Part shown: piece after piece, positions 9,772 through 19,510 of the stretch | Layout: each line of letters opens with the position of its first letter | Position numbering within the stretch: the first letter of the stretch is position 1 | DNA from: Lepidurus packardi | Lineage: Eukaryota > Arthropoda > Branchiopoda > Notostraca > Triopsidae | Length of the DNA stretch: 64,000 nt | Direction: 5' to 3' | NCBI GenBank assembly: GCA_023053545.1 | Contig: JAKZAN010000006.1 | Span: forward strand, 10,386,351-10,450,350 | Notes under the pieces: model-generated | Told to the model about the DNA's origin: nothing | Databases searched by the model: none | The model's input: the letters and a program-made list of their open reading frames with translations, nothing else | Program-made: the position numbers and the translations under genes

Positions 9772-12533
9772 TTTTTTTTTTTTTTTTTTTTTTTTTTCCT
9801 TTTTACCGGTATAGGCTCGCGCCTATTGCCGTTCACTATATTTCAAGCATACGATTTTTACATGCATTGTCAATAATCCCAGCACAAGGGTCACATATCG
9901 GGTAGTCATCAAGATACTACCCTGTCAGGGGGGGGGTGTACAGGAAAAGGGAACAGGGGGTAAGGAGGGAAGGGAAACAAAACATCGCTCTTTGATTGTG
10001 TCAATCGCATACTTTCACTGCATGCCTGAAGAAGGTGACGATGGCGGGAAAGGCCTTCTCTCTCGATAGCATTTCTCTGGCGTTGAAGTGGATTTTTGAT
10101 CTGCTAAGTTCGCGAAGGAGGATAGCTCTTTCCTTGTTTAGTTTACGACAGTGGAAGAGGAGGTGAGAGAGGTCTTGTCTATCTTGGTCGTGGCATGTAC
10201 ACAGGTCAGAATCAGTTCTCTTAATACGTTTAAGGTAGGTCTTGGTGGGGAAATGCGTAGTTCGTAGTTGGATGATTTTTGAAATTGTGCTTCGAGGGAG
10301 GTTCGTGTACGTGATACCTCGATTTCCAGGATTTGTTAGCAAATCATGAAGTGGACTCTTACACGTACCCCATCGGGTTGACCACTGATCCATAACTGAG
10401 CGTTCGATGCCTATCACAGCCACTTTTAATGATTCAGGCGGAGACGACCAGGCTTTAGCCGCAAACTGCCTTGCTCTCTCTAGGCACTTGGTGTACCGTT
10501 TGCGCTTTGGAATGTCTTCAGGGATAGGCCACTCAGTCCATTTCCTTGATGCGTAATACTTGGCTGCAGTTTTCTGAAGAAGCAGATCGAATGGTAACAG
10601 CTCCGTCTCCACCTCTAAGGCTGAAGTGGGAGTCGTTGAAAGGGCACCTGTTATAGATAGCAGGCCCCTTCTATAGATGTGGGCAAGGGGTTTGAGCATG
10701 GCTGTGGAAATGTTACACCATGCGGGGTAAGCATACCGCGCTTTTGCCAGGACTGATGCTTGGAAGATGGGGCGAAGCTGTCTGCATTCAACAGATCTTG
10801 AGAATTTAGTCAGCGATGACATCCTTTGAAGAGCCATGGAGCACTGCGCTGCCTGATGGTTAGCGTGATGTTTCCAGGTTAGCCGACTATCATAAATCAG
10901 GCCAAGGTATCTCACAGAGACTTTTGGGTGTACGATAGTATTGTTCCATTTTAGCGGCGCCGTTTCTTTCTTGTGTCTACGGGAGAAGTGGATTAGCTCA
11001 GTTTTGTTTTCTGCGAACTCTAAATGTAGCCTTTTCCCCCACTTCACGAGTGTACTGAGGTTGTTGGCTAACAGCTTAACATTCGTTTCACTTGAGGTAC
11101 CAGACGTGTGAAGGAGGAGATCGTCTACAAAAGCCTGCACATTTAGGCGCTTCCTTTTAATGATACTCAACGCGCTGTCGATGTACACCAAGAACAGTAG
11201 AGGAGAAAGCGGTGATCCCTGAGGTACGCCTTTTGCTAATGAAAATAAATCGCTTTGGTCATCTCTGAAGACCACGAAATATTTTCGGCGTTTCAGGAAG
11301 CTTTCGATCCACAAAACTATGTTGCCTGGGGTCCTAAGTTTCCGAAGTTCTTGAATGAGTTTAGCATGGTTGACGTTGTCGAAGGCTCCCGTTATGTCGA
11401 GTAGAAGCGCGGTGTGAACCTTTCTATTTTCGAAGCTCTGGAGCACCGAATCCGTGAAATTGACCAGCGCGTCTGTCGTGGATCTGCCAGGTCTGCATCC
11501 CCATTGCATGTCAGACAGCGCGTTGTTTTCCGTTAGAAACGCTTTGAGGCGATTTGCGATTGCTTTCTCTAATAACTTCCCCAGTACTGGGAGGAGAGAT
11601 ATGGGACGAAAGCTCTTGGCGTTCTCGTAACTTGGTTTTCCAGGCTTGGGGAGTGGAATGATTTTTGCTGTCTTCCACGCATTAGGGTAGTGACCTAGCC
11701 TAAGAGAAGCGTTGAAGATGTTCAGGACATATGGACCGATGATTTTCCAGGTGCTTTTTAGGACTATAGCCTGTATGTTGTCCATTCCTGCCGCCTTGTT
11801 GGGTCGTAGATCGTTTAGAATCTCCGTAATTTCCCCAAAGGAAAACTCCGCGTCAGAAGTGGAGGCTCTCAATTGCTCAGATATGATCTTATGACGCGAC
11901 GACTTTTCAGGCCTGTCTGTACCGTCATCTGGTACCCCATTCAGTAAGCTTGTTGCCATGCAGTTAAGTTTGGATTTGACGTCAGGAAAAGGATTGCCAT
12001 CTGCTTGCTTTAATTGTTCGAATCGGTTGTTGCTATTAGATCGCAGGTATCGATCTAGGTTCCATAACGTCTTACAACTAGAGGACTTCATATGCGCCAT
12101 CCAAAATTGTTCTTTCCGATCTCTGGTTTGCTTGCGGTAGAGGTTGCGTTTTGTTTTCCAAACTTTTTCGCTTTGTGGATTCCTGTCGGCGCAATACAGC
12201 CGAAGCGCTGCTGAAGCTTCCTTTCTCAGTCTGCGAAGTTCTCCATTCCACCACGGCTTAATCCGGGTTGAATCTGATTTTGTTGGTATGTGCATGTGCA
12301 TTGCCTCTTGAATGGTCGTGGTGAGAGCTCCGACCGCTGTGTCAACCGCCTGTGGGTCTGAGAGGTTCGAGAACATCGAGCGTGCACTCAGTAGACTTGA
12401 CGACATGTAGGATCTTAGGTTGCTCCAGTTTGCCCTGCTGTAGCACCACGTGGTCTTGTCTTTGCGGGGAACGTACGTTGTGAATAGGAGAGCAATTGCC
12501 TTGTGATCGGACTCATCGTAGTACACGTCGTCG
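9772..12533 (-). mobile_element. 5'-truncated non-LTR retrotransposon (LINE, Jockey/R1/CR1-like) inserted in BEL/Pao
   Basis: On the minus strand the element starts at 12533 and ends in a poly(A) tail, seen as a T run at 9772-9797. The 7-bp duplication CAGTGGA flanks it (plus-strand TCCACTG at 9765-9771 and 12534-12540), as expected for target-primed reverse transcription. The 5' end is cut inside the endonuclease domain. The 3' UTR between 10001 and the poly(A) includes a G run near 9930 (plus strand). Confidence 0.9.
10001..12533 (-). CDS. LINE ORF2 remnant: reverse transcriptase with C-terminal zinc knuckle
   Basis: About 840 codons stay open. At the N-terminus only the last endonuclease motif remains (ESDHKAI, the catalytic histidine region), so the apurinic-type endonuclease is mostly lost. 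The RT is complete: KIIPLPKPGK, FRPISLLPVLGKLLEK, LLLDITGAFDNVNH, KGVPQGSPLSPLLF and the catalytic AFVDDLLLH. The C-terminus has a CCHC-type knuckle (CTCHDQDRQDLSHLLFHC). This layout without RNase H fits the Jockey/CR1/R1 group. No premature stop is seen, so insertion is fairly recent. There is no native start codon; the frame is open only from the insertion junction. It can no longer be autonomous because the endonuclease is missing. Confidence 0.85.
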
Positions 12534-13229
12534 TCCACTGGTTTAGGTGGAAATCTCCTTTCCCAAGAATCTCCCGGACATCCTTTAGACGGATGAATGC
12601 TTCGGATACATCTTTGTCGCTGTCTAGGTAGTCATCAACATACAACTTCTCCATAATTGCACGAACGGCACTTTCCTTGTCCTCACCGTAGTCTGACGCG
12701 GTTCTTCGAATTGTATTGATGGCTACAAACGGTGAACACTTATCTCCGAAGGTAACTCGATCCATTTGGTACACATCTGTGCTACCAGAATCCTTATCTG
12801 GCCAAAGAAACCGGTGATACCTGGCATCTTCTGGCCGTAAACGAATGCGACTGAACATTGCAGTTATATCCGCGGTAAATGCCACTGCTCCTTCGCGAAA
12901 CTTGATTAAGACGGTGGGTAATTCGTTCTGCAAAATTGGACCGGTTAATAACGCGTCGTTCAAGCACTTACCCCGATATTGGGCTGCAGAATCGAACACC
13001 ACACGTAGCTTCTTTTCTTTAGAAGATTTCTTGTAGACTCCATGATGAGGCAAGAAGTATTGGGGTCCAGTCAAGTCGGATGGATTGGTTATAAGCCTGG
13101 CATAACCCTCACTGATATATTTTTCTATCGCTTTGCGAAAGTCAAATTCGTAGTTGGGGTCACTGCGAAATCGCTTTAATAGCCCACATAGACGATTTTC
13201 CGCTAAGGGCTTATTATCGGGAAGATTAG

Positions 13230-13600
13230 TGTAACGGCTCGAAACGGTGCCGTTACAGGGGAACGAGAACGTATTTACTCAATTTAAGAAACTCACGAAC
13301 GAACGCACAACTTTCGTTTTTACCTCTGGTGTATTTTACGTTGCGACAACCGACTGTCAATGTTCGAAGAAGACTGGCCTTGACCGACCCTTGCATGACC
13401 CTCTATACCATGCAAGGCAATAGGCAAACGAACAATTTTTAAAACCGATGGGAAAGGAACAAGTTAGATAACCGGAGAGAAGACGAGGGATAAAGTTTAC
13501 AACCAGAGGGGAGACTAAAGTAAGACAAAACTATAACAGCGAACGGGGAGCAAAAAATATAGTTTCGTCGGTTTACTCCTTGCCGCGCGGGCGGCAACAT
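13230..13600 (-). repeat. Probable 3' LTR of BEL/Pao element 1
   Basis: On the minus strand the sequence runs from TGTTGCC (13600) to GTTACA (13230), starting just after the integrase stop codon at 13637 and ending exactly where the other BEL/Pao reading frame resumes. The TG..CA ends and the position downstream of integrase support an LTR of about 371 bp. The matching 5' LTR is not in the window, so the outer border is inferred. Confidence 0.6.
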
Positions 13601-13636
13601 AGCCGGCCCTGTTTTCGTTGCTGCGGAAAACATTTC

Positions 13637-14869
13637 TTAGTTGGCTTCTTCTAATAGGCAAAGCTTGGCCACCGGACGGGTTAGCCCGCCATGCCCGGTT
13701 CTCACCACTGCGGCTCGAACCGTTCCATCCGACCCGGGCAATGGTTTCACGATTCTTCCTAGAGGCCAATGCCCGCGCGGGGTGTTGTTGTCCACAATGA
13801 TGACTATATCACCCTCCTGTAGATTTCGCTTGGGAGACATCCATTTTCGACGCTCTATTAGGTTGGGCATATATTCCTTCATCCACCGTCTCCAGAAGTG
13901 GTCAGTCAGAGCTTGTACGGCTCTCCATCGTCTTCTGGACGTTATCTCTTCTGGATTGATCACGTCTGGTGGTATATTCGGATTTGCCCTACCGAGCAGA
14001 AAGTGGTTGGGCGTTAAAGCCTCCGGTTCGTGGGGGTTGACGCTAACGTGTGTTAGTGGTCTTCCGTTTAAGAGATGCTCCACTTCTGTCATTAGGGTGT
14101 GGAGGGTTTCCTCTCTCAACGTTTGCTTCGCTAGCACGTGGCGCAAGGCAGTTTTCGCGGATCGCACTACTCTTTCCCAAACGCCCCTGAAATGAGGTGC
14201 CGCTGGTGGGGAGAAATGCCAGTCGATCTTTTTCTGAGACATGTAATCGCCGATGATGTTCTGATTCCAATTTTCCACTGCTTCTCTCATTTCGCGTTCG
14301 CCTGCGGTGAGATTTGTTCCATTGTCGCTGAAACAGGACGCCGTGACCCCACGGCGACTGATGAACCTGCGGAACGCGAGCAAAAACGAGTCGGTGTCTA
14401 GAGAGTGGCTGATTTCTATGTGGACCGCTCGCGTCACAAGACAAGTGAAGAGGCAGCCGTACCTTTTCTCTTGCCTACGATAAATTGTGACGGTAAACGG
14501 TCCAAAATAGTCGATGCCGACGTTGGTGAAGGGTGGGAGGAAAGCTTCCAACCTTTCGGCAGGCAATGCTGCCATCAGTGGATTTTCCGGATTTGTTTTG
14601 CTCTTCCGACAAACCAGACATCGGCCGATAATTCCTCGGATGAGGACTCTTCCACGAGGGACCCAATAACGCTTTCTTACTTCGCCAAGAGTGCGGTCAA
14701 TACCAGCGTGGTAGAATCGACAGTGGATGTCCCTGGCGATGATAACCGCCAGGGCACTGTGCTGCGGAATTAGGATGGGGTGTTTGATATCGAAGGAGAC
14801 ATTGCTATGTTCTAAACGCCCACCAACACGCATTACTCCCTTGTCGTCGAGGAAGGGAGTAAAGGTGGC
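13637..14869 (-). pseudogene. BEL/Pao integrase, main part, interrupted by flavivirus cDNA
   Basis: About 410 open codons. They begin TPFLDDKGVMRVGGRL, followed by the HHCC zinc module (H..FYHAGIDRTLGEVRKRYW, then CLVCRKS) and the integrase core with NVGIDYFGPF (first Asp), CFSDNGTNL (second Asp) and PHFRGVWERVVRSAK (Glu). The C-terminal part has the WRRWMKEYMPNLIERRKW segment and GDIVIIVD typical of Pao. The N-terminal continuation of this domain (RNase H/integrase linker) lies on the far side of the viral insertion, at 21173-21478 in unit 1. GCCAC occurs at both edges (plus-strand GTGGC at 14865-14869 and 21168-21172). The core itself looks intact, but the gene as a whole is broken. Confidence 0.9.
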
Positions 14870-15090
14870 TGTTTATCATACCGTAAATCATGCGACATGC
14901 AAAAGCTAAAAGGTCACTGCATCCCAGGTTAACAGACCCGATGATCAGTATAGCCGCCCCCAGCAGCAGGTCCCTTCCATACAACTTCCCGTGGCCGTTC
15001 TTGTTCCAGAAGAGGCAGGTGAGGAGCACTAACTCGAGGATCACCCCGGATAGGGGGTTGGACGTGCCAACCCCCCCCACCCACTAGTTT
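14870..15090 (-). pseudogene. Flavivirus NS2A N-terminal fragment (endogenous)
   Basis: Downstream of the NS1 C-terminus the frame contains hydrophobic segments (SGVILELVLLTCLF and LLLGAAILIIGSVNLG) as expected for the multi-spanning NS2A protein of flaviviruses. It breaks off at 14870, where BEL/Pao integrase begins after GCCAC. An in-frame TAG lies near 15088, directly before this segment, so it cannot be read through from NS1. Assignment rests mainly on position after NS1 and on hydrophobicity. Confidence 0.6.
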
Positions 15091-16140
15091 CCCGAGACCG
15101 CAGAGACAAAAAGTTTTGACTTCAGGTAGTCGAACTTGGTTTCAACTAAGCCACTAGTGGCTTTTGAGGGCCTTATTTCCATCGGGTACCAGCAGTACTC
15201 GCCCGCTCTGAAAGACGGGGGGGGGGGGGGAAACTGCACGAACGGCAGCACCACTCTTCAATGGTCACCCCCTGTTCCGTTTTGCTCCGGGCTGAAGACC
15301 CCCTCTTAGTGCAGTTGGCGTCCAGCGTCACTTTGGTGCCTGGGCATTCCCCGCGGACCATGGTGAGGGGGACCTGGTCCCAAGGCCCGCTGGTCTGTGT
15401 CTTGTATCCAGGAATGTGGTTTGAGAAGGACAGAGGACCCCCCAGGCCCTTCGAGAGAAAAGCAAGGCTTTCTGGAATTCCCTTGTCGATCGTGTATCTG
15501 TCCGCGTAAACGCAGCCTCGTAACTCCTCGAGCGCAATTTCAGTCAAGTTCCCAGGCCTATCCCTGATATCGGAATCCATCCACATGGCTTCGTCCGAAT
15601 GGATGGCGCGGGAGTTCTTGGCAACTGAGGCGGCGAATGTGTCGTCACACTCGCCAGTGCTGGAGTTGGTGGAAAGCGTGACTTTGGCAACAGTTCGCCA
15701 GAAGCCCACAGAGAAGCCTCTCAGCTGAGTCTGGTAGAATACCTTGTTGTCGCAGCTTCCGTTCCAGAACCGGTCATTGCCCGTTGACATCAGCCATAGT
15801 CCATTCTCGGGGTTTTCGAGCCCCCAGCCGAGCCAGGCCCTGGCGCTTCTCAGGAGATCATCCATGGTATGGTTGCTGGCTCTGAAAGAGTAGTGGGGGA
15901 GTTCTCTGGAAATGTCGAAAAACCTGCGTTCCTTCCCGAGAAGGGCCTCAAGGTCGCGGACTTCGTCCAGGTAACTCCGGAGCAAAGAGCATTGGGCATT
16001 CGACTGACATCCCGCGCAGGTGACCTCGTAGTCTCTCAATTCAGAATGGATGGCGGTTGCCAGGTCTAGATCCTCAGCATCGTACATGAACCTATCAAAG
16101 TATCCCTGAAGCTCTTTCCAGACGAACTCCCGTTGGATCC
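15090..16140 (-). pseudogene. Flavivirus NS1 (endogenous), frameshifted
   Basis: NS1 is the secreted, cysteine-rich flavivirus glycoprotein. Readable landmarks are EFVWKELQGYFDRF near the N-terminus, AIHSDEAMWMDS, a PGYKTQTSGPWDQ block, ECPGTKVTLDANC, EEWCCRSCSFPPPP and, in another frame, a WYPMEIRP block near the C-terminus. These match the family order closely. Two frame changes are visible: one near 16140, where the last array unit passes into NS1, and one at a 12-base homopolymer (plus-strand G run around 15221-15232). A TAG follows at the NS1/NS2A border. This part exists only once and is clearly more decayed than the structural genes in the array. Confidence 0.9.
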
Positions 16141-17032
16141 GCAACTTACCACTTTCCTGTCAAGGTCGATCCCGCATCCGAGGGAATTCGCTCCCACTCC
16201 CAGGGGGAACATGATGAACATGGCGCCAGCGGCCCATAAGCAGAGAGTTAGCTCTGTGCTGCGAGTTTGCATTCCTAGGAAGACTAGAGAACCCCCAATT
16301 CCCAGTAGGGCCAAGCGGTTGACACCTCCGAACAGGATGTTAAAGGCGCTTCCAACCGTAGAATGAAGGGCCTTGATTAGCGAGGAGAAAAACCCTCCCA
16401 CGCTGGTCAGGTCCCAATGGTCTGCTCCGGTGATGGCTGCCCTCCGTGCGTTCTTCCAGATTGTGGAAAAGGCTTCGGCCACGTTCGACCCGGGCTGGGT
16501 CCAAAGGTGGACCAAGTTCTCGACCTGGATTGAAGCCTCACCAGGGTCAACCCGAACCTCCGCTTCGAAATCGTCACCGTTGTAAACCAGGTTCGATGTA
16601 AGGACCACTCCTCTCGGTTTCAGCTTGTCTCCAGCTTCAGTTATCCTCACTGTCACGCGACAATTTTCCTCCTTGCCTTCATTCCTGACGGAGAAGACGA
16701 CTGTGTTGTGCTGGGTGCGGCTTGGTTCTTTTACCCAGCGAAACTTCTTTCCTTGGCAAAACCCCATCGTGATTCCCTTGATCCTTAGATTCTCCAGTTG
16801 GAGCCGGCACGTCACGTGGACAGACTCGCTCTGCGCGTAGGAGAGGTCACTTCCGTTAGAAAACCCTCGAAGCGTTTCGACTCCTTCGCGGGCCTTCTCA
16901 AAAGCTCCGCCTTGTTCCTCGGCGACGCTGTAGCGGATTGTGACCCCCGACGCCCCGCCCCAGTCAATGAACCTCTCGAGATTCCTCCATTCGCCATTGC
17001 GATAGCGCCAGGGCTCAGCCAAATCATGGATC
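16141..17032 (-). pseudogene. U1: flavivirus E C-terminal part through NS1 start
   Basis: Second half of the flavivirus envelope protein: end of domain II, domain III (LRIKGITMGFCQGKKF, then EENCRVTVRI for the disulfide), stem and two membrane anchors (LALLGIGGSLVFLGM, LCLWAAGAMFIMFPLG), then GCGIDLDRKVVSCG, the first residues of NS1. E is cut from its N-terminal half by the LTR insertion that begins at 17033. U1 differs from U2-U6 at three residues (SVHV, ITMGF and SSLIK instead of SAHV, ITLGF and SSLTK). Unlike the other copies, this one continues into genuine NS1, not into BEL/Pao. Confidence 0.93.
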
Positions 17033-17059
17033 TGTGGAGAATGGTTTTATGGCCTTCTT

Positions 17060-18919
17060 TTAATGGGTGTACTGAAAGGTACGAATGGACTGGTTCAGGT
17101 GATCCAGTTGAGTTCGCAGTGTTTCAATGGTTGCTCGCAAAGAAGCGTCGGAGGACGTTGGAAGGAGCGCCTCAGTGGGTGTGAGATCAGCTAGTTGGCC
17201 AGTTAAAGTTGCCTCAAAGTCTCGAATCGACTGGTTAGCACGGCGACGTTCCTCGTTGTCCTCTATGTCGTTGATCTCGGCTCCCATACGAGTTCTGGTA
17301 GTGTTCCAGGCGTCTTTTACGTGGTTGGTGATAATCTTAGCATATTCTAGAGTTTTCCCGAGTACCCGTGTCCGTTTTTCCTGGTTGAACCAGGGTGCCA
17401 CAGACTCCTTTCGATATAACATAGCGTAAAGGGTGTCAACTGCGGAGGGTCCAAGAGGCTTCAACGCCTTATACACTTCGTCAATGAAACCAAGGTCTAC
17501 TAAGTAGATTATATCTACGATTCTTGGTTCGGGAAGTGCTGTAGCCATTAGGGCTACCCTAGCCTGGTCCCTGGAGCTGTGTAAATGAGCTCTAACTCCA
17601 GCTATGTTATAAGCTGCCCAGTCAGCCTTTTCCTTTTCATCTAACGATTCCGCGTGGTATAATAGACCCAAATACGCGAATTTTGGGAAATTTGACACCT
17701 GCAGTGCTGGATGTAATGTTGCGGTCATGCCGCGAAACGGCTGGCCATGAATCATGGCCATTGCATTATCCAAGGCTGTCGCCTCTGCCTCAAAGTCAGC
17801 ACTCAAAGGGGTTTGTTCATTTAGGGTTGCTGTACGTACCAACTCTGCGAACGTGAGGGTTGACAAGTGTACGTAGGAAAACACCAGTCTTAAGCCGTCA
17901 AAAACTGCTACTCCCCACGGGGTCACGCCTGGGACTACTTGAAGGGCGTCTAAGGTAATCATCGTATCTTTTGTCACCTCCAAGGAATGCACCATCTGGG
18001 AGTCTCGGCCAACTGTCATTCCCATGGCAGTTGTCACCGACCCGTCTACATCACCGGGGGCTATACCCAACGTTCCGTAAATCAAACGGAATTGTGTCAG
18101 TTCAATGATCTCTTGTCCGGCGTTTGCGGAACACGCTTTATAGCGCCCATACACCTGGGTGGTAATGGTGTTGTCCCTGGTGTACCCAGAAACAAAACAC
18201 ATCATTGCCGTTTTGGCGTAGAATGCCTTAGTGAATAGTATTCTGTTGGCTACGACGGTCCCTCCCTCTGGGGCACCTCTAGATGTTTCAGCAGTTTGAT
18301 AGCTGTACTGTTGGAATAGTCGTCGGAATTCCGGGAGAACAAACGGGAATAAATGAACTAACGTGCTCAGGATTTTCTCAACCTGAGTCACGCTTGGACA
18401 TAGCAGTAAGGCATCTAGCTGGCGGTCGTTGCAGAGGAAAAATATTGATCGTGAGTCGACCAATCCAACATTATTTCCAGGCACTAACGTTCGATTGTAA
18501 CTTTGCATTAGAGCCTCAGGGAGGACAACGGTGCAAAGATCCATTATTGGACAAATGATGCTGGCCAAAGCCGGGATTGCACGCTCTTGGTTACCAACTA
18601 AAAGAACAGCGTCAAACTCTCCATGAGCTGTGCGGGTGGGTCCACTTCTCAACCAGATCGCAAGAAGTTGTGCTGTTCCTTCGTAATCGGGAGGCACCTC
18701 TAGAACCATAGTGTCTATCCAATGTGTGGGGGGTACTACTGTCACGAGAGTCTTAAAATTATATGACCTGATGTAGGCTGACACATCACTCCAGATTTCC
18801 CAAGAAGCTGTAATGCCCCCACCAGGGGCCATCTCCACCGTCGGGTCCCCTGTTCCAGCTCTAATAACATCCTGGAAGTTCCTCAGAACTGTAAAGACTT
18901 GACCATTCGGGCTGTCCAT
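17060..18919 (-). CDS. U1: nucleoprotein-like protein, 619 codons (negative-strand RNA virus type, or atypical Gag)
   Basis: The ORF starts at ATG 18919 in good context (AAAATGG) and reads MDSPNGQVFTVLRNF. It is rich in helical hydrophobic segments, has FPKFAYLGLLYHAESLDE in the last third and ends in a charged coiled coil (ATIETLRTQLDHLNQSI). It has no CCHC knuckle, protease or membrane segment. Length and helical build resemble nucleoproteins of mononega/jingchuviruses (chuvirus-like EVEs are common in arthropods), but I could not confirm homology by eye. Its place right behind an LTR and primer-binding site is where a Gag would be. The frame also stays open upstream through the primer-binding site, without an ATG. 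U1 reads GNQERA and FAELV, where most copies have GKQERA and FAGLV. Confidence 0.6.
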   Translation of the reverse strand: MDSPNGQVFTVLRNFQDVIRAGTGDPTVEMAPGGGITASWEIWSDVSAYIRSYNFKTLVTVVPPTHWIDTMVLEVPPDYEGTAQLLAIWLRSGPTRTAHGEFDAVLLVGNQERAIPALASIICPIMDLCTVVLPEALMQSYNRTLVPGNNVGLVDSRSIFFLCNDRQLDALLLCPSVTQVEKILSTLVHLFPFVLPEFRRLFQQYSYQTAETSRGAPEGGTVVANRILFTKAFYAKTAMMCFVSGYTRDNTITTQVYGRYKACSANAGQEIIELTQFRLIYGTLGIAPGDVDGSVTTAMGMTVGRDSQMVHSLEVTKDTMITLDALQVVPGVTPWGVAVFDGLRLVFSYVHLSTLTFAELVRTATLNEQTPLSADFEAEATALDNAMAMIHGQPFRGMTATLHPALQVSNFPKFAYLGLLYHAESLDEKEKADWAAYNIAGVRAHLHSSRDQARVALMATALPEPRIVDIIYLVDLGFIDEVYKALKPLGPSAVDTLYAMLYRKESVAPWFNQEKRTRVLGKTLEYAKIITNHVKDAWNTTRTRMGAEINDIEDNEERRRANQSIRDFEATLTGQLADLTPTEALLPTSSDASLRATIETLRTQLDHLNQSIRTFQYTH

Positions 18920-18975
18920 TTTGGAAGTAAGGTTGAAAGATAAAATGTTATCTTCAAAAGAAGGCGTGGGTTCAA

Positions 18976-18993
18976 ATCCCACTTCTGACACCA
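18976..18993 (-). promoter_or_regulatory. U1: retroelement primer-binding site complementary to tRNA-Leu 3' end
   Basis: Minus strand TGGTGTCAGAAGTGGGAT is complementary to the CCA end, acceptor strand and T arm of a tRNA of the Leu type. Complementarity continues beyond the usual 18 nt: the plus strand at 18952-18993 reads as a T stem-loop (GTGGGTTCAAATCCCAC), a TTCTGAC acceptor strand and, before it, a small CTTC-AAAA-GAAG hairpin like a long variable arm. Repeated at the same place in U2-U6 (24314-24331, 33177-33194, 38515-38532, 43853-43870, 49191-49208). Confidence 0.75.
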
Positions 18994-18996
18994 AAT

Positions 18997-19510
18997 TGTA
19001 GGAAACTGTTTTGGGCGATTAAATTGTTTTGAGCGGTTGGGCGGAAGGCTGTGAGTTCTTTTTTCGCTCAACGGTAAAATACCGTACAACTTTATTCAGT
19101 ATTTTCGTCGGTACAAGTCGTGTCACTAAGTCAATAATTCACTAGGTCGTCCATATGTTACAAACGTTTTAACAAGATTGAAAACTATAACTTATACTAA
19201 CTGGGCAGAGAGAAAAAGGGAGCGTAACAAATAGCGAGAGACTGAGCGCGACTTCGCGACTGCCTGGCGGGGGAGAACAAGCGTTTATATACATGTTTGG
19301 CGTGGGATCTGCTGAGTGGGCTAAATTATAAACAGAGGGAATGTTCGGATGGACCGGATGCGTGAGAAAGAAATTAGCTAGTGATCTGACGCTCGGCATC
19401 CTGGATATGAGCTGAGAATTATAAGTCGGCGAAATATTGTCAAAATGTGGTCAGCGAAATGTGGTCTTGCTTAGTCATCGGAATTAAGTTTAAAATGATC
19501 GTTCTCCACA
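18997..19510 (-). repeat. U1: LTR (514 bp) with promoter and poly(A) signal
   Basis: Minus-strand borders are TGTGGAGAAC (19510) and TTTCCTACA (18997). A TATA box TATATAAACGC lies at 19291-19281 and is followed by TCAGTC-like initiator sequence. AATAAA is at 19096-19091 before a GTTGTACGG stretch. This U3-R-U5 order, directly upstream of a primer-binding site, supports an LTR. The E(N) frame runs a few codons into it and stops at 19490. Expected role: drives minus-strand transcription of the ORF behind it, then E(C). Confidence 0.8.

Larger units (their letters stand above)
9404..13229 (-). pseudogene. BEL/Pao reverse transcriptase fragment, split by a LINE
   Basis: Two pieces of one Pol frame: 13229 to about 12541, and 9764 to 9404. 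The first begins NLPDNKPLAENRL and contains the Pao RT segments YFLPHHGVYK, LRVVFDSAAQY, TADITAMFSRIRL and the catalytic YVDDYLDS. The second reads KVLGIRWKP and LLSKLAGIFDPLGLLSPVTVKAK, the thumb/connection region typical of Pao. Gag, protease, RNase H and integrase of this copy are missing here. The 5' end abuts the LTR of another BEL/Pao element at 13230, which suggests that the latter inserted into this one. The LINE sits between the two pieces with a CAGTGGA duplication. The fragment cannot encode a full Pol. Confidence 0.85.
17033..19510 (-). mobile_element. U1: LTR-carrying insertion with nucleoprotein-like ORF, inside flavivirus E
   Basis: 2,478 bp bounded by 9-bp inverted ends TGTGGAGAA..TTCTCCACA and by direct GATC (17029-17032 and 19511-19514), so it looks like an integrase-type insertion with a 4-bp duplication. 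In its own 5'-3' order: a 514-bp LTR, a 3-nt spacer, a primer-binding site, a 74-nt leader, a 619-codon ORF and a 22-nt tail. No second LTR, no polypurine tract and no pol genes are present. It may be a heavily deleted LTR element or a template-switch product between an LTR retroelement and a viral mRNA. Equivalent copies: 22371-24848, 31234-33711, 36572-39049, 41910-44387, 47248-49725. Confidence 0.8.

Noticed and set aside
15221-15232. G run as a regulatory G-quadruplex
   Set aside because: A single homopolymer in decayed NS1 is better explained as slippage or sequencing error.
16798-17184. Plus-strand 128-codon frame, repeated in all units
   Set aside because: It is the antisense shadow of E(C) and the ORF tail; no family signature.
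18940-18993. A plus-strand tRNA-Leu gene in every unit
   Set aside because: Only the 3' part (variable-arm-like hairpin, T arm, acceptor strand, CCA) is present; no D arm, anticodon arm or matching 5' acceptor strand. The encoded CCA and the position next to an LTR fit a primer-binding site instead.
18920-18994. N-terminal extension of the nucleoprotein-like ORF (VSEVGFEPTPSFEDN...)
   Set aside because: It is translated tRNA-complementary sequence without an ATG; the ATG at 18919 has a better context.
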